Assembly: GCF_933509905.1 (NCBI RefSeq)
Contig: NZ_OW150024.1
Coordinates: 2,902,001-2,966,000 of the forward strand
Reading direction: 5' to 3'
DNA: 64,000 nt
DNA from: Trichlorobacter ammonificans
GTDB lineage: Bacteria; Desulfobacterota; Desulfuromonadia; Geobacterales; Pseudopelobacteraceae
The notes beneath the pieces were generated by a model. It worked only from the letters and a program-made list of their open reading frames with translations. It had not been told where the DNA came from and made no database searches. Every line of letters starts with the position of its first letter. Positions within the stretch are counted from its first letter, which is position 1. The translations under genes were made by a program, and so were the position numbers. Shown piece by piece: positions 48,242-60,100 of this stretch.

Positions 48242-51052
48242 ATGGCACACGATGACTTTCTGCACGGCTTGCGGATCAAGATTGCCGGCTACGGCAAGGA
48301 AAACCAGACTGAACTGCTGTACGTTCTGGCCGAAGGGGTCAGCTACCTCTCAGGCTTAGGTCGGGTCAGAATCTACGTGGAAGATCTGATTACCGGCGCC
48401 TTGGCCTGTGCCCATGCCGTTGGCCCCGCTGCTTCCGAAATCAAAGAGATCGCCTTTCCGATGATTTCGCAGGACAGTTTGGTCTCCCGCGTATTTGCCG
48501 GCCAGTATCCGGCTGAGTTTCGTCGGGCAACAGCCGATGACGACACCTTGGACAGCCAGGTAGCCCGGCGTTTCGACATCGCCGGCAGCAGTTGCCTGCC
48601 CCTGGTGAGTCGCGGCAAATCCATCGGCGTTCTCTGTCTCGATCGGGAGGTCGGCGACCAGGAGCCGAGCGGCCAGACCAAGAGCAGGCTGGCTGACTTT
48701 ATGGCTGTCGTCGCCGACCGGCTGGACGAAGCCCGCAGCTATCACCAGCAGGTGCAGCTGGCCCGTCGCCTTGAGGAGTCTAAAAAGCGGGAAGCTGCCG
48801 GCCAGATGGTCCGCTCGGCGGTACGACTGGTGGACAAGGTGGTACTGGCATCGGTGCTGACGCCGGCGGTGGAGCCGGACGGCAGTGTTTCCCTCGAGAT
48901 CCTGGCCAGCCATGCCGAAGACCCCCACCTGCACGAGCAGTATGAGCGCTTGGGAGCCATCTGGCTGGCACCCGGCAGCTCCCTGATCTCCCGCTATGTG
49001 GATGAACAGGCAGTTATCAGTGATGAACGCCTGCTGAAACCGCTGTTCATTGACGACCTTTCCCGTCACGACCTCCAGAAGCGCGCCCTGACTGAGGAGA
49101 TGGCGCTGCGCAGCCTCTATGTCGTTCCGCGTTTTGATCCCCGCACCCATCGGGTCATCTGTCTGGTCAACTACTTCTGCCAGGGCGAGTACCGTTTCAC
49201 CGAGTTCGAGATGGGGCTGCTCCAGAGCCATGCCCGTATGGTGGAAAGCGTTGTGGGCGGCATCGGCGGGGAACACCTTGAAATCAGAGTGCTCTCCGAG
49301 ATCACGGATCTGCTGAACGAAAGCGGCGAGGCGCTCCAGCCGTTTCTGACCAAGGTGCTGGCCAAGGCGACGGAGTTGATTGGTGCCGACACCGGCAGCA
49401 TTGCACTGGTGGAGGAACGGGAAGGCAGACAGTGGCTGGTGGTGGAAGACGAACAGGGAATGATTGTCGGCGCTAAAAACAAAGAATGGCTGAAACGCTA
49501 TATCCCTCCCTTTCCGGTGGGCGGCCACGACCTGTCCCCTGAAGAACGCAGCCTGACCGGCTACGTCGCCTGGAGCCGTCAGCCGAAAATCATCGCCAGT
49601 GTTGAGGAGGAACGGAGCGCGGAAGGATTCCATCGCTCCATGAGTGAACTGCTGAAAAGTGAAATTGCCGTGCCGGTGATCTGCGATGGCGCCGTAATCG
49701 CCGTCATATGCCTGAACTCGTTGCGCTTCGGCTATTTCACCGAGGAACACGGCCGCATTCTTCAGATTATCGGCTCACTGACCGCCCGGCATCTTTCCGA
49801 CCTGCAGCGGATCGAACGGCTGCAGGGACAGGTACAACGACTGACCACCGATGTCGGCTACAAGGACCCGCAGATATCCTCCTACCGGCTGGGTAACATC
49901 ATCGGCCTTGCCCCCACCTCCCAGGCCATTGTCGAGTTCATCAGCACGGTATCTCCCCCCCTGTGCAACCGGATTCTGCTTTGGAGCAGAAACGTCATTC
50001 AGGAAGCCACCATCGGCCTCCCCTCCATCCTGGTCACCGGTCCCACCGGTTCCGGCAAGGAATTTTTCTTCAACAACCTCTACAACACCCTCAATTCCCT
50101 GTACCGCAGCCAGACCGCCGACACGAACCCCGGCGAGCTGCCGGTCAAGAAGACCAACATCGCCGCCTACAGCGGCGAGTTGACCTACTCCGAGCTTTTT
50201 GGACACAAAAAAGGCGCCTTTACCGGCGCTTACAGTGATCGGCGGGGTATCCTGGAAGAGTGCATGGGCGGGGTGGTTTTTCTGGATGAGATCGGTGATG
50301 CCGATCCCAAGACCCAGGTCCAGCTACTCCGTTTTCTGGACAACGGCGGTTTCGTACGGCTGGGCGAGAACACGGAGCGTTTCAGCCGGGTACTGTTGGT
50401 GGCTGCCACCAACAAGGACCTGCCCCAGGAAATCGCCGCCGGTCGGTTCCGGGAGGACCTGTACCACCGCCTGGCCGAACTTTCCATCCGCCTTCCCTCG
50501 CTGAACGAACGACGGGAGGACATTCCCGACCTGGCGGTCCACTTTCTGGGCAAACTGTACCGCACCTACCGCGGCACCGATGACCCCGAATCACCGCCCC
50601 ATCTGTCCGACGAGGCGAAAGCATTGTTGGTGGGGCACCAGTATGAGGGTAACATTCGGGAACTGCGCTCCATTCTGCTCCGGGCGCTTTTCTTCCGGCG
50701 CGGAAGCACACTGTCCGCGCAGGCCGTACGCCAAGCCATTGCCGGTATTGGCCCAAGCAGCGTCAAGGGCACCGGCGCACGGGAGCTGACGGGCAAACTG
50801 GCCGCGGATATTCTTGAGCGGATTCTGCAGGGGGGAAACTTCTGGCAGGATATTTACGAACCGTTTTCCCGTAACGATATTTCCCGGGATGTGGTCAGGA
50901 TGGTGCTGGAAAAGGCCCGTTCTGCGGCAGGCCGCACCCTTCCCGGAGTTGCCCGTTACCTGCGGGCAATCCCGGAGGAAAGCAGCGCTGACGAACAGCG
51001 AAAAATGCTGTATAAATTCAAAAACTTTCTCTACAAGACCGTCCGCATCTGA
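48242..51052 (+). CDS. AAA+ sigma-54-type activator with three GAF domains and no recognisable Fis HTH
   Basis: 936 residues. Three GAF-like regions (about 15-170, 190-340, 345-520) sense small molecules. The AAA+ domain has Walker A TGPTGSGKE, the sigma-54-contact loop KKGAFTGAYSDRRG, Walker B GGVVFLDEIGD, and the arginine-finger area FREDLYHRLAELSIRLPSL. The C-terminal 100 residues (ILQGGNFWQDIYEP, DISRDVVRMVLEKA) do not look like the usual Fis helix-turn-helix. It may activate sigma-54 RNA polymerase without specific DNA binding, or bind DNA by a different domain. A coupled sensor kinase is not needed. Confidence 0.85.
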   Translation: MAHDDFLHGLRIKIAGYGKENQTELLYVLAEGVSYLSGLGRVRIYVEDLITGALACAHAVGPAASEIKEIAFPMISQDSLVSRVFAGQYPAEFRRATADDDTLDSQVARRFDIAGSSCLPLVSRGKSIGVLCLDREVGDQEPSGQTKSRLADFMAVVADRLDEARSYHQQVQLARRLEESKKREAAGQMVRSAVRLVDKVVLASVLTPAVEPDGSVSLEILASHAEDPHLHEQYERLGAIWLAPGSSLISRYVDEQAVISDERLLKPLFIDDLSRHDLQKRALTEEMALRSLYVVPRFDPRTHRVICLVNYFCQGEYRFTEFEMGLLQSHARMVESVVGGIGGEHLEIRVLSEITDLLNESGEALQPFLTKVLAKATELIGADTGSIALVEEREGRQWLVVEDEQGMIVGAKNKEWLKRYIPPFPVGGHDLSPEERSLTGYVAWSRQPKIIASVEEERSAEGFHRSMSELLKSEIAVPVICDGAVIAVICLNSLRFGYFTEEHGRILQIIGSLTARHLSDLQRIERLQGQVQRLTTDVGYKDPQISSYRLGNIIGLAPTSQAIVEFISTVSPPLCNRILLWSRNVIQEATIGLPSILVTGPTGSGKEFFFNNLYNTLNSLYRSQTADTNPGELPVKKTNIAAYSGELTYSELFGHKKGAFTGAYSDRRGILEECMGGVVFLDEIGDADPKTQVQLLRFLDNGGFVRLGENTERFSRVLLVAATNKDLPQEIAAGRFREDLYHRLAELSIRLPSLNERREDIPDLAVHFLGKLYRTYRGTDDPESPPHLSDEAKALLVGHQYEGNIRELRSILLRALFFRRGSTLSAQAVRQAIAGIGPSSVKGTGARELTGKLAADILERILQGGNFWQDIYEPFSRNDISRDVVRMVLEKARSAAGRTLPGVARYLRAIPEESSADEQRKMLYKFKNFLYKTVRI

Positions 51053-51056
51053 ACCT

Positions 51057-51089
51057 GCAAGCGGGGCAGGTTGTACCTGCCCCGCTTGC
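51057..51089. terminator. Bidirectional terminator between GAF regulator and leuA
   Basis: Perfect 14-base stem GCAAGCGGGGCAGG (51057-51070) with 51076-51089, short loop; convergent genes. Confidence 0.85.
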
Positions 51090-51113
51090 ACGAAAAAAGT
51101 AACCGGAAAGTCC

Positions 51114-52670
51114 CTAAACAGCGTCGGACAGCCGCTTTTGCTTGTGGTGCAGCCGATTCAGGGCATGGATGAATGCCTTGGCCGAGGCGACGATGATATC
51201 GGTCGACGAACCTTTCCCCACCACGGTGTAGCCGCCTTCCTCAACCCGTACGGTCACCTCTCCCTGGGCATCGGTACCGCCGGTAATCGAGCCGACGTTA
51301 TACTGGGTCAGCACCGCCTTGGTCTTGGTCAGCTTGCGGATCGCCTTGAAGGCCGCGTCGACCGGGCCATCGCCCAATTCCGCTGTTTTGGCCGGTTTGC
51401 CGCTGATTTCAAGCTGTACCGTGGCGGTGGCCACGGCGAAAGAGCCGCTGGTAACCGTAATATGTTCCAGCTTGTAGCGATCCTCTTCCCGGGATTCGTC
51501 GGTGACGATCGCCTCAAGGTCCTCGTCGAACACCTCTTTCTTCAGGTCCGCCAGGGCCTTGAACCGCTCGAACGCCCGGTTCAGCATATCATCGTCCAGA
51601 TCGTGCCCCAACTCCTCCAGGCGCTTCTTGAAGGCATGGCGCCCCGAATGCTTGCCCAACACCAGGGAACTGGCCTGGAGACCCACCGATTCCGGCGTCA
51701 TGATCTCGTAGGTTGACTTGTCCATCAACATGCCGTGCTGGTGGATACCGGACTCATGGGCAAAAGCGTTGGCCCCCACGATCGCCTTGTTGGGCTGCAC
51801 GGAAATTCCCGTGATGCTGGTCAAAAGCCTGCTGGCCGGCGTCAGCTGATCGGTGGCGATATTGGTGGCATAGGGAAGGATATCGTGACGGGTCCGCAGG
51901 ATCATGACGAACTCTTCCAGGGAGCAGTTGCCGGCCCGCTCACCGATACCGTTGATGGTGCACTCCACCTGACCGGCACCGGCCTGCACCGCGGCGATGG
52001 AGTTGGCCACCGACAGCCCCAGGTCGTTGTGGCAGTGCACGGAAATGACCGCCTTCTCGATATTGGGCACATTATCCTTCAGGTACTTGATCATGTTGAA
52101 GTACTCGAACGGCACGGTATAGCCCACGGTATCGGGAATGTTGACGGTGGTGGCGCCGGCAGCAATAACCGCTTCGACCATTTCGGCCAGAAACGGCAGC
52201 CGGGTACGTGCCGCATCCTCACAGGAAAACTCCACGTTGGGCGTATAGGAAGCGGCCCGCTTCACCGCCTTGATGGCGGTTTCCAGCACCCGGCCCGGCT
52301 CCATCTTCAGCTTGTACTTCATGTGGATGTCCGATGTGGCGATAAAGGTGTGAATCCGGCCTTTGTCGCCGGCATATTTCAATGCTTCCCAGGCACGGTC
52401 AATATCCTTGTCGTTGGAGCGGCACAAACCGGCGATCTGCGGTCCCTTGATGGTCTGGGCCACCTTTTTGACCGCTTCGAAGTCCCCCTCCGAGGCGATG
52501 GGAAAACCGGCTTCTATAACATCAACGTTCAGCTTCTGCAGCTGGCGGGCCACCCGCAGTTTTTCCTCAATATTCATGCTGTTGCCCGGCGCCTGCTCAC
52601 CGTCGCGCAGCGTGGTGTCGAAAATCCTGATTATCCGCGTATCATCCTGGTTCTTGGCACTTTTCGCCAT
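51114..52670 (-). CDS. leuA: 2-isopropylmalate synthase
   Basis: First committed step of leucine synthesis, 518 residues, with acetyl-CoA and 2-oxoisovalerate. Seen: FDTTLRDGEQAPGNSM, VHCHNDLGLSVANS, NGIGERAGNCSLEEF, HESGIHQHGML, and the C-terminal regulatory domain with LGDGPVDAAFKAIRKLT (leucine feedback). GGAGGTGGAG precedes the ATG at 52670. A leucine T-box leader and a sigma-70 promoter control it. Homocitrate or citramalate synthase are weaker alternatives; the Leu specifier argues for leuA. Confidence 0.95.
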   Translation of the reverse strand: MAKSAKNQDDTRIIRIFDTTLRDGEQAPGNSMNIEEKLRVARQLQKLNVDVIEAGFPIASEGDFEAVKKVAQTIKGPQIAGLCRSNDKDIDRAWEALKYAGDKGRIHTFIATSDIHMKYKLKMEPGRVLETAIKAVKRAASYTPNVEFSCEDAARTRLPFLAEMVEAVIAAGATTVNIPDTVGYTVPFEYFNMIKYLKDNVPNIEKAVISVHCHNDLGLSVANSIAAVQAGAGQVECTINGIGERAGNCSLEEFVMILRTRHDILPYATNIATDQLTPASRLLTSITGISVQPNKAIVGANAFAHESGIHQHGMLMDKSTYEIMTPESVGLQASSLVLGKHSGRHAFKKRLEELGHDLDDDMLNRAFERFKALADLKKEVFDEDLEAIVTDESREEDRYKLEHITVTSGSFAVATATVQLEISGKPAKTAELGDGPVDAAFKAIRKLTKTKAVLTQYNVGSITGGTDAQGEVTVRVEEGGYTVVGKGSSTDIIVASAKAFIHALNRLHHKQKRLSDAV

Positions 52671-52702
52671 AGCTCCACCTCCCCGTGTGGTTTCCTGAAA
52701 TG

Positions 52703-52741
52703 AAAAAACGCCTCCGCCCCGCTGCAGGGACGAAAGGCGTC
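52703..52741 (-). terminator. Terminator of the leuA T-box
   Basis: Minus-strand hairpin with ACGCCT/AGGCGT outer pairs and a run of Ts (TTTTTTC) just upstream of leuA; competes with the antiterminator containing the T-box sequence. Confidence 0.85.
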
Positions 52742-52957
52742 AGCGCTTTCGTGGTACCACCCTACTTCACCCGACCGCCCACAGGACGCATCAGGTCTTC
52801 ATTGGTCCGTGACGTGGACACTACGGCTTCGACTACTGCTGTTCACCGAAGCGGCTCCAAGGCGAGTTCGCGGTTTCGATCCACCGGTTCGCACCATCCA
52901 CCGGCTCTCTCAAGAATCTACCTCCGCTACTACTCCTCTTCTCAGCCATTAGCAATT
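52742..52957 (-). promoter_or_regulatory. T-box riboswitch (leucine, CUC) of leuA
   Basis: Minus-strand leader with the T-box proper AGGGTGGTACCACG (52750-52763), the stem I apical segment AGAGAGCCGGTGGATGGTG, and GAA-CTC-GCC in the specifier loop position (CTC at 52864-52866, a Leu codon). Uncharged tRNA-Leu should pair and prevent termination. The 423 bases between leuA and the glycosyltransferase hold this leader and the promoter only. Confidence 0.93.
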
Positions 52958-52963
52958 TTTCTT

Positions 52964-52992
52964 ACCATAGAAAGAGCAGTGCATTCCGTCAA
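52964..52992 (-). promoter_or_regulatory. Sigma-70 promoter of leuA
   Basis: Minus-strand TTGACG (52987-52992) and TATGGT (52964-52969), 17 bases apart, directly before the T-box. Confidence 0.7.
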
Positions 52993-53093
52993 TACTTTTT
53001 TTACCCGGAGCGGTGCGGCATTCTGGCGGTTGCCGTTTCAGTGCCTCCTTGGTATATTCCGACCAGCCAACCACACAAGGACCGCTTGTTCCC

Positions 53094-54137
53094 ATGCATG
53101 TCGCTCTGATCTGCCCCTTCAGCACCGGCCCTGCCCGGGGAAACATCACCACCGTGCAGCGCATAGCGGCACATCTGCCGGCCGCCGGTTGTCGCGTCAG
53201 CATTGTCTCCCTGGACACCCTGACAGAACAGGAACAGGGGCGCGCGCTCGCAGAACTACGGCCGGATCTGCTCCACGGATTTCACGCCTTCCATGCCGGT
53301 CCCGTTGCCGAGCATCACGCTCGGATGCTGAAAATCCCCTACTTGGTGACCATAACCGGCAGCGATCTGTTCAGCGCGCCGATGTGCGAACATCCCCAGA
53401 CCCGCCGGGCCGTGGCAAACGCTTCGGCAATCACCTGTTTCGACGATCTGATTGCCGAACGCTTTGTCGCCGCCTTCCCGGATGCTGCAGAAAAAACCGT
53501 CGTCATCCCGCAGGGAGTTTCTCTTCTGCCGGAAGCAGCCGCAACCGACAACGCATCGTACCGGCCTCCGGGAGCGACACAAGGCTCACGTCATTTTGTG
53601 ATTCTACTGCCAGCAGCCATCAGGCCCGCAAAGGGCATTCTCGAAGCTCTGGAGGCATTAGCCCCTCTCGCTGACGTGACCCCCACCCTGCGATTCGTCA
53701 TCGCCGGCGGGGACCTGGATGCTGCCTACGGCACCCAGATCAGGGAATATGCCCGGCATCGGCATTGGGTAAACCTGCTCGGCGACGTGCCGCACCATCT
53801 GATGGGAACCCTTTATACGGCAGCAGATCTGGTGCTGAACTCCTCCCGTTTTGAGGGCGGCATGCCGAATGCGCTGTTGGAGGCCATGGCGCAGGGTAAA
53901 CTTGTTGTCGCCCGGGACATTGCCGGTAATCGTTCCCTTATCCGCCACGGTGAAACCGGGTGGTTCTTCAGCACCGCCGAAGAGTTGCGTACCATCATTG
54001 CTCAGGTCCACACCCACCAAGAGCACTGGGCTGCCATCGGAAAAGCCGCACGGGATTTCGTACGCAAAAACTTCCCCCCCGAACAGGAGGCCCGTCAGCT
54101 CAGCACACTCTATGGGGCTCTGACTCAGTTACAGTAA
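53094..54137 (+). CDS. Glycosyltransferase family 4
   Basis: 347 residues, GT-B fold. Starts MHVALICPFSTGPARGNITT and ends with the GT4 signature: ILLPAAIRPAKGILEALEAL, LGDVPHHLMGTLYTAADLVL, and SSRFEGGMPNALLEAMAQGK with the nucleotide-sugar-binding glutamates. No membrane segment. It transfers a sugar to an unidentified acceptor, perhaps lipid-linked or a surface glycan. It is alone; its end overlaps the stop of the large adhesin gene by 13 bases. Confidence 0.88.
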   Translation: MHVALICPFSTGPARGNITTVQRIAAHLPAAGCRVSIVSLDTLTEQEQGRALAELRPDLLHGFHAFHAGPVAEHHARMLKIPYLVTITGSDLFSAPMCEHPQTRRAVANASAITCFDDLIAERFVAAFPDAAEKTVVIPQGVSLLPEAAATDNASYRPPGATQGSRHFVILLPAAIRPAKGILEALEALAPLADVTPTLRFVIAGGDLDAAYGTQIREYARHRHWVNLLGDVPHHLMGTLYTAADLVLNSSRFEGGMPNALLEAMAQGKLVVARDIAGNRSLIRHGETGWFFSTAEELRTIIAQVHTHQEHWAAIGKAARDFVRKNFPPEQEARQLSTLYGALTQLQ

Positions 54138-57100
54138 TTGTTCTTCGGTTTTTCATCCTTTTTCTCTCTACCGGCTGGCTGTTGGTCATTCTGCTTGTCT
54201 TTCCCCTTGTCCTTCTCACCGCTCGTGTTGCCGCTGCTCTGGCTGTCGCCGGAATCAGGCGAACCGGAAGATGGTGCCGGAACGCTCCCTGACGATATCG
54301 TCGCTGGTGACGATTGTTCAGCATCATTACCGGCTGGTGCCAAGGAAACCAGGACCACGCCAGTTGGAGCAACCGGCGTGGTATGCATCTGCTTAACCGC
54401 ATTGACCACCTGATTGACTGCCTGACTGAGCGGTCCTTGCTCCTGCACCGGCACAACCGCCACACAACCGGCACGCGACGGATTCGCGGCACAATCGGCC
54501 AGCGCAGGAAGAACCGCGCTGCAGCCAGCTATCGCCGGAGTGGCAACGCAGGCGGCCAGGCTGGGCAGGACAACGGAGCATCCTGGTGTTGCTGATGCGG
54601 ATGTACAGGTTGCCAGTGTTGGCAGCACTGCACTGCATCCCGGCATGGCTGGAGAGGCAGTACAGTCAGCCAGACTCGGCACTACTGCTGAACAGCCGGC
54701 AGCTGACGGCGTTGTGATACAGGTTTCAAGGGACGGAAGCACCACGGAACAGCCGGGCGTGCTTGGCGCAGTGGTACAGATGGCTAACATCGGCAGTACC
54801 ACGCTGCAGCCAGTAATGGACGGTGCGGCTATGCAGGTGTCCAGTGAAGGCAGAACCGTGCTGCATCCCGGCAATATCGGCGTTGCGGCGCAGGTACTGA
54901 TAGTCGGCTGGCAGATGCTGCCGGCAAGCTGATAGCCGGGAGAACAGGTGATCGGCTCGCAACTGCTGCCAACCAGTACGTATCCCGCGGAACAAGCAAT
55001 TGGAGCGCAGGAGGAGCCACTCCACGCCTGCCCTGTTGAGCAGGAGGGCGTACCGTTCAAATGCGCCTGGCGGACAATGCCGCCGGCAGTACGAACGGTG
55101 CCGTTTTCGACGATACCCGAGCCCGCGCGCAGGGTAACGGTCTTGTTGGTGCCCGAGAAGACATCGCCGTCAATGGTCAGGATGTCGCTGGCAATGCCTC
55201 CCCCGGTGGCCCCAGCCTCCAACCAGACCTCGTTCAGTGCCGCTATCCCGCCACTGCCAGCGATGGTCAGGGGGCTGTTGGCAATGATGCTGATCCGTCC
55301 CCCGGACACATTGGCAGGGTTACCGTTGCTGACCCAGCCGGACGTGGTCAGGGCACCGCTGTTGACGATGTTGATGTCGCCGGAACCGCCGGTGTTCTCC
55401 GCCGTCAGCATCGAAACCCGGGTCTTGAGCGGAAAACCGCTGCCGCCGAATCCGCTGCCGATGCCGGTAGCCGCATAGAGGGCAAGATCTTTTGCCGCAA
55501 CGCCAGCGCCGGAAGCCACGGCATCGACAATCGCACCGCCTGGAGCGGCCAGGATCACGGTACTGTCAGTAGTATCCGTAACAACCGGTGATGCCAGCGT
55601 TATGGTGCCGGCAGATGCCGTCACCTGGATATTGCCGCCGCCAATGCTTGTTACCCCGGTAATGGCTGACGGATTTTTAGCGCCTCCGGCCAGTGCAGTG
55701 ATCGTCAACGCACTGCTGTTGGTAAAATCAATGGCGCCACTGTTGGTCTCAATTGCCAGGTTATGCACCTGATTGGATGTATTCAGATTCACCGGGCCGC
55801 CGGCAATGACTCCCAGGCTGTCAGCGATTATGGAAGCAACTTGCGTAATCCCTGCCCCTGAAAACAGCCCGACCCGCTTGCCGGCGCGGGCAATCGCCGT
55901 TTCTACACTAATGGCGCCTGACACGGCTCTAGAGGGGTTTCCCGCAATTGAGCCGATGGCAAAATCGGGCGCGTTGAAGGTCGTGATACTGGTATCGCTT
56001 ATGTACAGCGTGCCGGGAGCACCCCCGGTACCCACAACGATAGGCGTGTTTGCGGTATGGGGAGAAATACTGATGGCACCATTCGTTGCATTGGCTACAA
56101 CCGTGCCGCCGGACAGGGTCAGCCTGTCGGTGGTCATCTCAACAACTCCGGTGTTCGCGGCGCCCAGCACCCCGCCACTCAGAGTGATGCCCTTTGCCGG
56201 GTCGGTCGACTGTAGCGCAATGATGCCGCTATTGGTTACGGCGGAAGAAGCATAGGTTATCCCTCCGCCCGAGAGCTTGATGACGGAACTCTCTCCCGTA
56301 CCGGTGGCAATGGAGCCGCTGACGGTGATCTGATTGGCAGTGGGCACGCCGATATCGACGTAATTGCCGTTTGTGGTGATACTGCCCGTCGTCAGATCGG
56401 CGTTGTTAAGAAATGAGAGGCTTCCGCTGCCGGTGCGTAAATCTGCTGAGATGGAACTGACATTATTGCCGGCATGTCGCAGAGACACAGGACCGCTGCT
56501 GACGAGTGACAGGTTGAACCCACCACCGCCGGTCACGTCCCTGGTTGAAATAAGCGCATCCTGAGCGATGCTGCTGCCGGTCAGCGCGATGTTGCCGCCG
56601 GTGCCGGTGTTTTGAATACCGGGCGCACCGGCAACCGTCGTTACCCAAATGCCATTGCCGCTTGTGTACTGAAAGCTGCCGCCGGTGGCCTCCCCTGCTA
56701 TGATGCCGGTGGGATTGAGCAGCGACAGGCTAACCGTATCCCCCTTTGCATAGACCGCTTTGCCACCCAGCAGGGCACCGGTCGATTGCGTCAGTGCTCC
56801 GTTGCCGGTAAGCGCGATGATGCCATCCGGAACTTCGGTGTTGTAGATGCCGCTGACATAGGTGGAGATACCGGCTATGCCGGCGACAGTCCCCACATTC
56901 AAGGGGGCGTTGTTGCGGAACGTGAAGTTTTTGTTCGGATTAGCATTGTTGCCGATGCTTGCGGCAAGGTTGGTGACGCTGTTGGAGGCGGCTGAAAGAT
57001 CGACGGCACCCAGCGCCTGAATCGCCAGGTTGGCGATAGAAAGCGTACCCGCCCCCTCTTGTGTAACCGTTCCTCCCGACTCAAGACTCAGCGTTGAAAA

Positions 57101-60100
57101 CCCTGTCGGCGCTATGGCGGAAGTCATCACAAGGTTGCCGCCGGCCGTGGTGCCGATCCGCACGGCAGTAGCGACTATGCTGTTAAGCTCACTGGAGGAA
57201 AGTTCGAGGCTTGTTGCGGCAAGATCGGTGGTTGATCCAAGATCAATACCTCGTGCGCTGTCCGTCGACTTGATCCAGACCGTTCCGCCGATGGCGTTGA
57301 TGCCGCTATTCGCCTGCATGGCTACCCGGTTTGCCGTTAGCGTGACGTTTCCCCCGGAAAGCACCTGCAGTGATGGCAGCGTCAATTGATTGCCGGCCGT
57401 CAGCTTCAGATCGGCAGTGCCGGCACCCATACTGGTTGCCGTAATGTCCTGCGTGGCCGATATTGCGATCGGCGTTGCCGTGCCTGTGGTAAACAGATTT
57501 TGCAATGTGGCGCTGCCGGTATGGTCCAGGTAGACCGCCCCGGGACCGGCGGCATTGAAGCCGACACTAATGCTGGACGCCCCGCTGGTTTTCAGCGGCG
57601 CATTCGCAACACCGATCATGCTGCCCCCTCCCAGATGCTGCAGATTGACGGATGGCGCCGAAATGGTACCGGTGCCGCTGATAGAGCCTCCCGCGGCAGC
57701 GTCGATATGGACGCTGCCTGCTGTTATCGGCCCGTTCAGCAGCACGTTCTGTCCACCCTGCACGGTGACGCTGCCGGTTGTCGAGACCGCCGCCGGATTC
57801 AGCTTCACATCGCGGCCGGCGGTCAGGCTGATCGCCCCGCTGCCGCCGCCGGTGGCACCGCTGTAAATGTTGGTCGTGTTCAGCTCGATATCGCTGGTTG
57901 TCCCGCTGGCGATCACGCTGACCGCACCGGCGCCGGCATTGTCGTTGCCGCTTATCAGAGCGTTCCCAATGATGGCGGAACCGCCGGTCGCCGACAATGA
58001 AATGCTGCCGTTGCCGCTGGTCTGCACCCAGCCGACGCTACGGATGGTGCCGGCGTTGGTTATGGTGACGTTCCCGCCGCCGTTGTTGTTGATGTTAGCA
58101 CCGCTCAGCGTCAGGGTGGTCGCCGCATTGTTGAAGGTAATATCCCCGGACGTAAGGTTGCTGGCGCTATAACTCGCAACCTGGTTGACGTTGCCCAGCA
58201 GCGTACCGCGCACGCTGCTGGTTGCAAGCGCTGCCGCCTGGAGTGTACCGCTGCCTGACTGCTGAATGCCTGCAGAGCCCGCGGAACCGGTGCCGCTGAT
58301 GGTGATCGCACCCGCGCCGAATGCCGTGCCTGCGGTTATGCTTCCCAGCAGGGAGACACCGCTATTGCCGCTCCCGGTACCGGTGCCGATACCGGTAATG
58401 CTGATCGTCCCCCCGGCACTGACAACAGTTACATACTGACTGTTCAGCAGCACCCCCTCATTGTTGCTGGTGGGGGTGTTGATGCAACCGGACGGGCACG
58501 GTCCGCCGGTTATGCTGATCGAGCCGCTTCCCGTGCTCTGAAGTTGCAGGGGGGTGCTGAGCGAACCATGCAGGCGCACTCCTTTGTTGTTGCTTCCGGT
58601 CGCATCGCCACCATAACCAATAATGGAGAGCGTGCCGTTCTCAACCCGGATAGTGCCGCCACTCAGGTTGATCCCGCGAATATTGCTCTTGCCGGTGCCC
58701 AGGCCGCCACGACCGGTCAGGGAAATGGCACCGCTGCCGGTGGTGTCAATAACCGCATCCGAATAGATACCCGCAGTGCCGATGGTGCCAATGGTAGGCT
58801 GGTCACCTGTTCTGCCCGCCAGGGTTATGTTGCCCCCCTGGGCGTGCAGTTGCACCGTGTTTGCCAGGTTGATGCCGTCAGCATCGAATGGTGAGCCGGC
58901 AACCCCCTGGCCACGGATGATGATATTGCCGCCACCGGTACTGATGGTAGCTGTTTCGACGTACACTCCGTACAGTTGGTCGTTGGTTGCGCTGCCGTAG
59001 CCGATGGCGGCCGTCACGGCAGGATCGAGGCCACCACCGACGATCAGGCTGCCGCCGTTGGTGGTAATGTTCTTGTTGATCCAGACACTACCCGGTGCGG
59101 TGTCGCTCTGGGCGTGAGCATTCAGCACCACATCCAGCTTGCCGCCGCTTGATGATATCGGCGCATTGATGCTGATGCTGCGTTCAGCCTTGAGGGTGAG
59201 CGATGTATCGGCTGTACCGGTTTTTGCAATAGCGTCATTGACGAAAATATCGCCATTGCCGGCGGTCCCCATGACGGCGGTTTCAATGACAATGTTGCCG
59301 CTGTTCAGGTTTGTCGCCAGGGTGGCACCGGTCATGTCGCCCCCGCTCGGGGCAATGGTGAAATCGTTGGGATCGAGGAGCCAGATGCCGGACCTGCCGT
59401 TGGCGGCAATTGTGCTGATTCGGGCCGTATCGGCTACTTTCAGGTAGGTTCCCGAGGTTTCGACAAATCCGCCGTTGCCCCCCTGCTCCCCGCCTTTGGC
59501 GCTGATCGTGCCATCAACGACCGTTGCACCGTCGGACCAGACGATCACCTTGCCGCCGCTGGCAGTGCCGCTACCGTCCGCCGATGTTACGCTCCCGCTT
59601 GCAACCGTTGTCTCCCCGGACGACTTCAGGAATATCCGCCCCTGGGCGTCCTGCACCGCGCTGTTCGCGCTGATACGCCCCTTCTGACGCACCACGCTGC
59701 CGTACATGCCAATACGACCGGCATCAGCGACAATCGTACCAAGGTTCAACGATTCGCCGGCAGGAGCCGTCACCACAACCGCAATCTCAGGACTCCGGCG
59801 ATCAACCAGCAGCACCTCCTTGCCGGCGGCCAGCAGTACGTCACCGTTGGGAGCCGTGATCACCCCGCTGTTCTCAACAGCTGGCGCGATCAGGTACACG
59901 CCGCCGCCGGACGGCGTGGCAATGCTCCCCCGATTCTCGACCTTGCCGGCCGTCGGACCAGCCGAAAACTTCATCCGGCCCGCCAGAAAGTCTTCGTTGG
60001 TGATGGTCAGCGTGGAGGCGATCAGACCGTTGACGTCGACCCGACTGTTGGGACCGAACAGGATGCCGTTGGGATTGATCAGCAGTACCTTGCCGTTGGA

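Noticed and set aside
54449-54898. 57-base periodic repeats considered as a CRISPR-like or VNTR array
   Set aside because: The periodicity is explained by 19-residue protein repeats with diverged DNA; no constant repeats or spacers and no cas genes.
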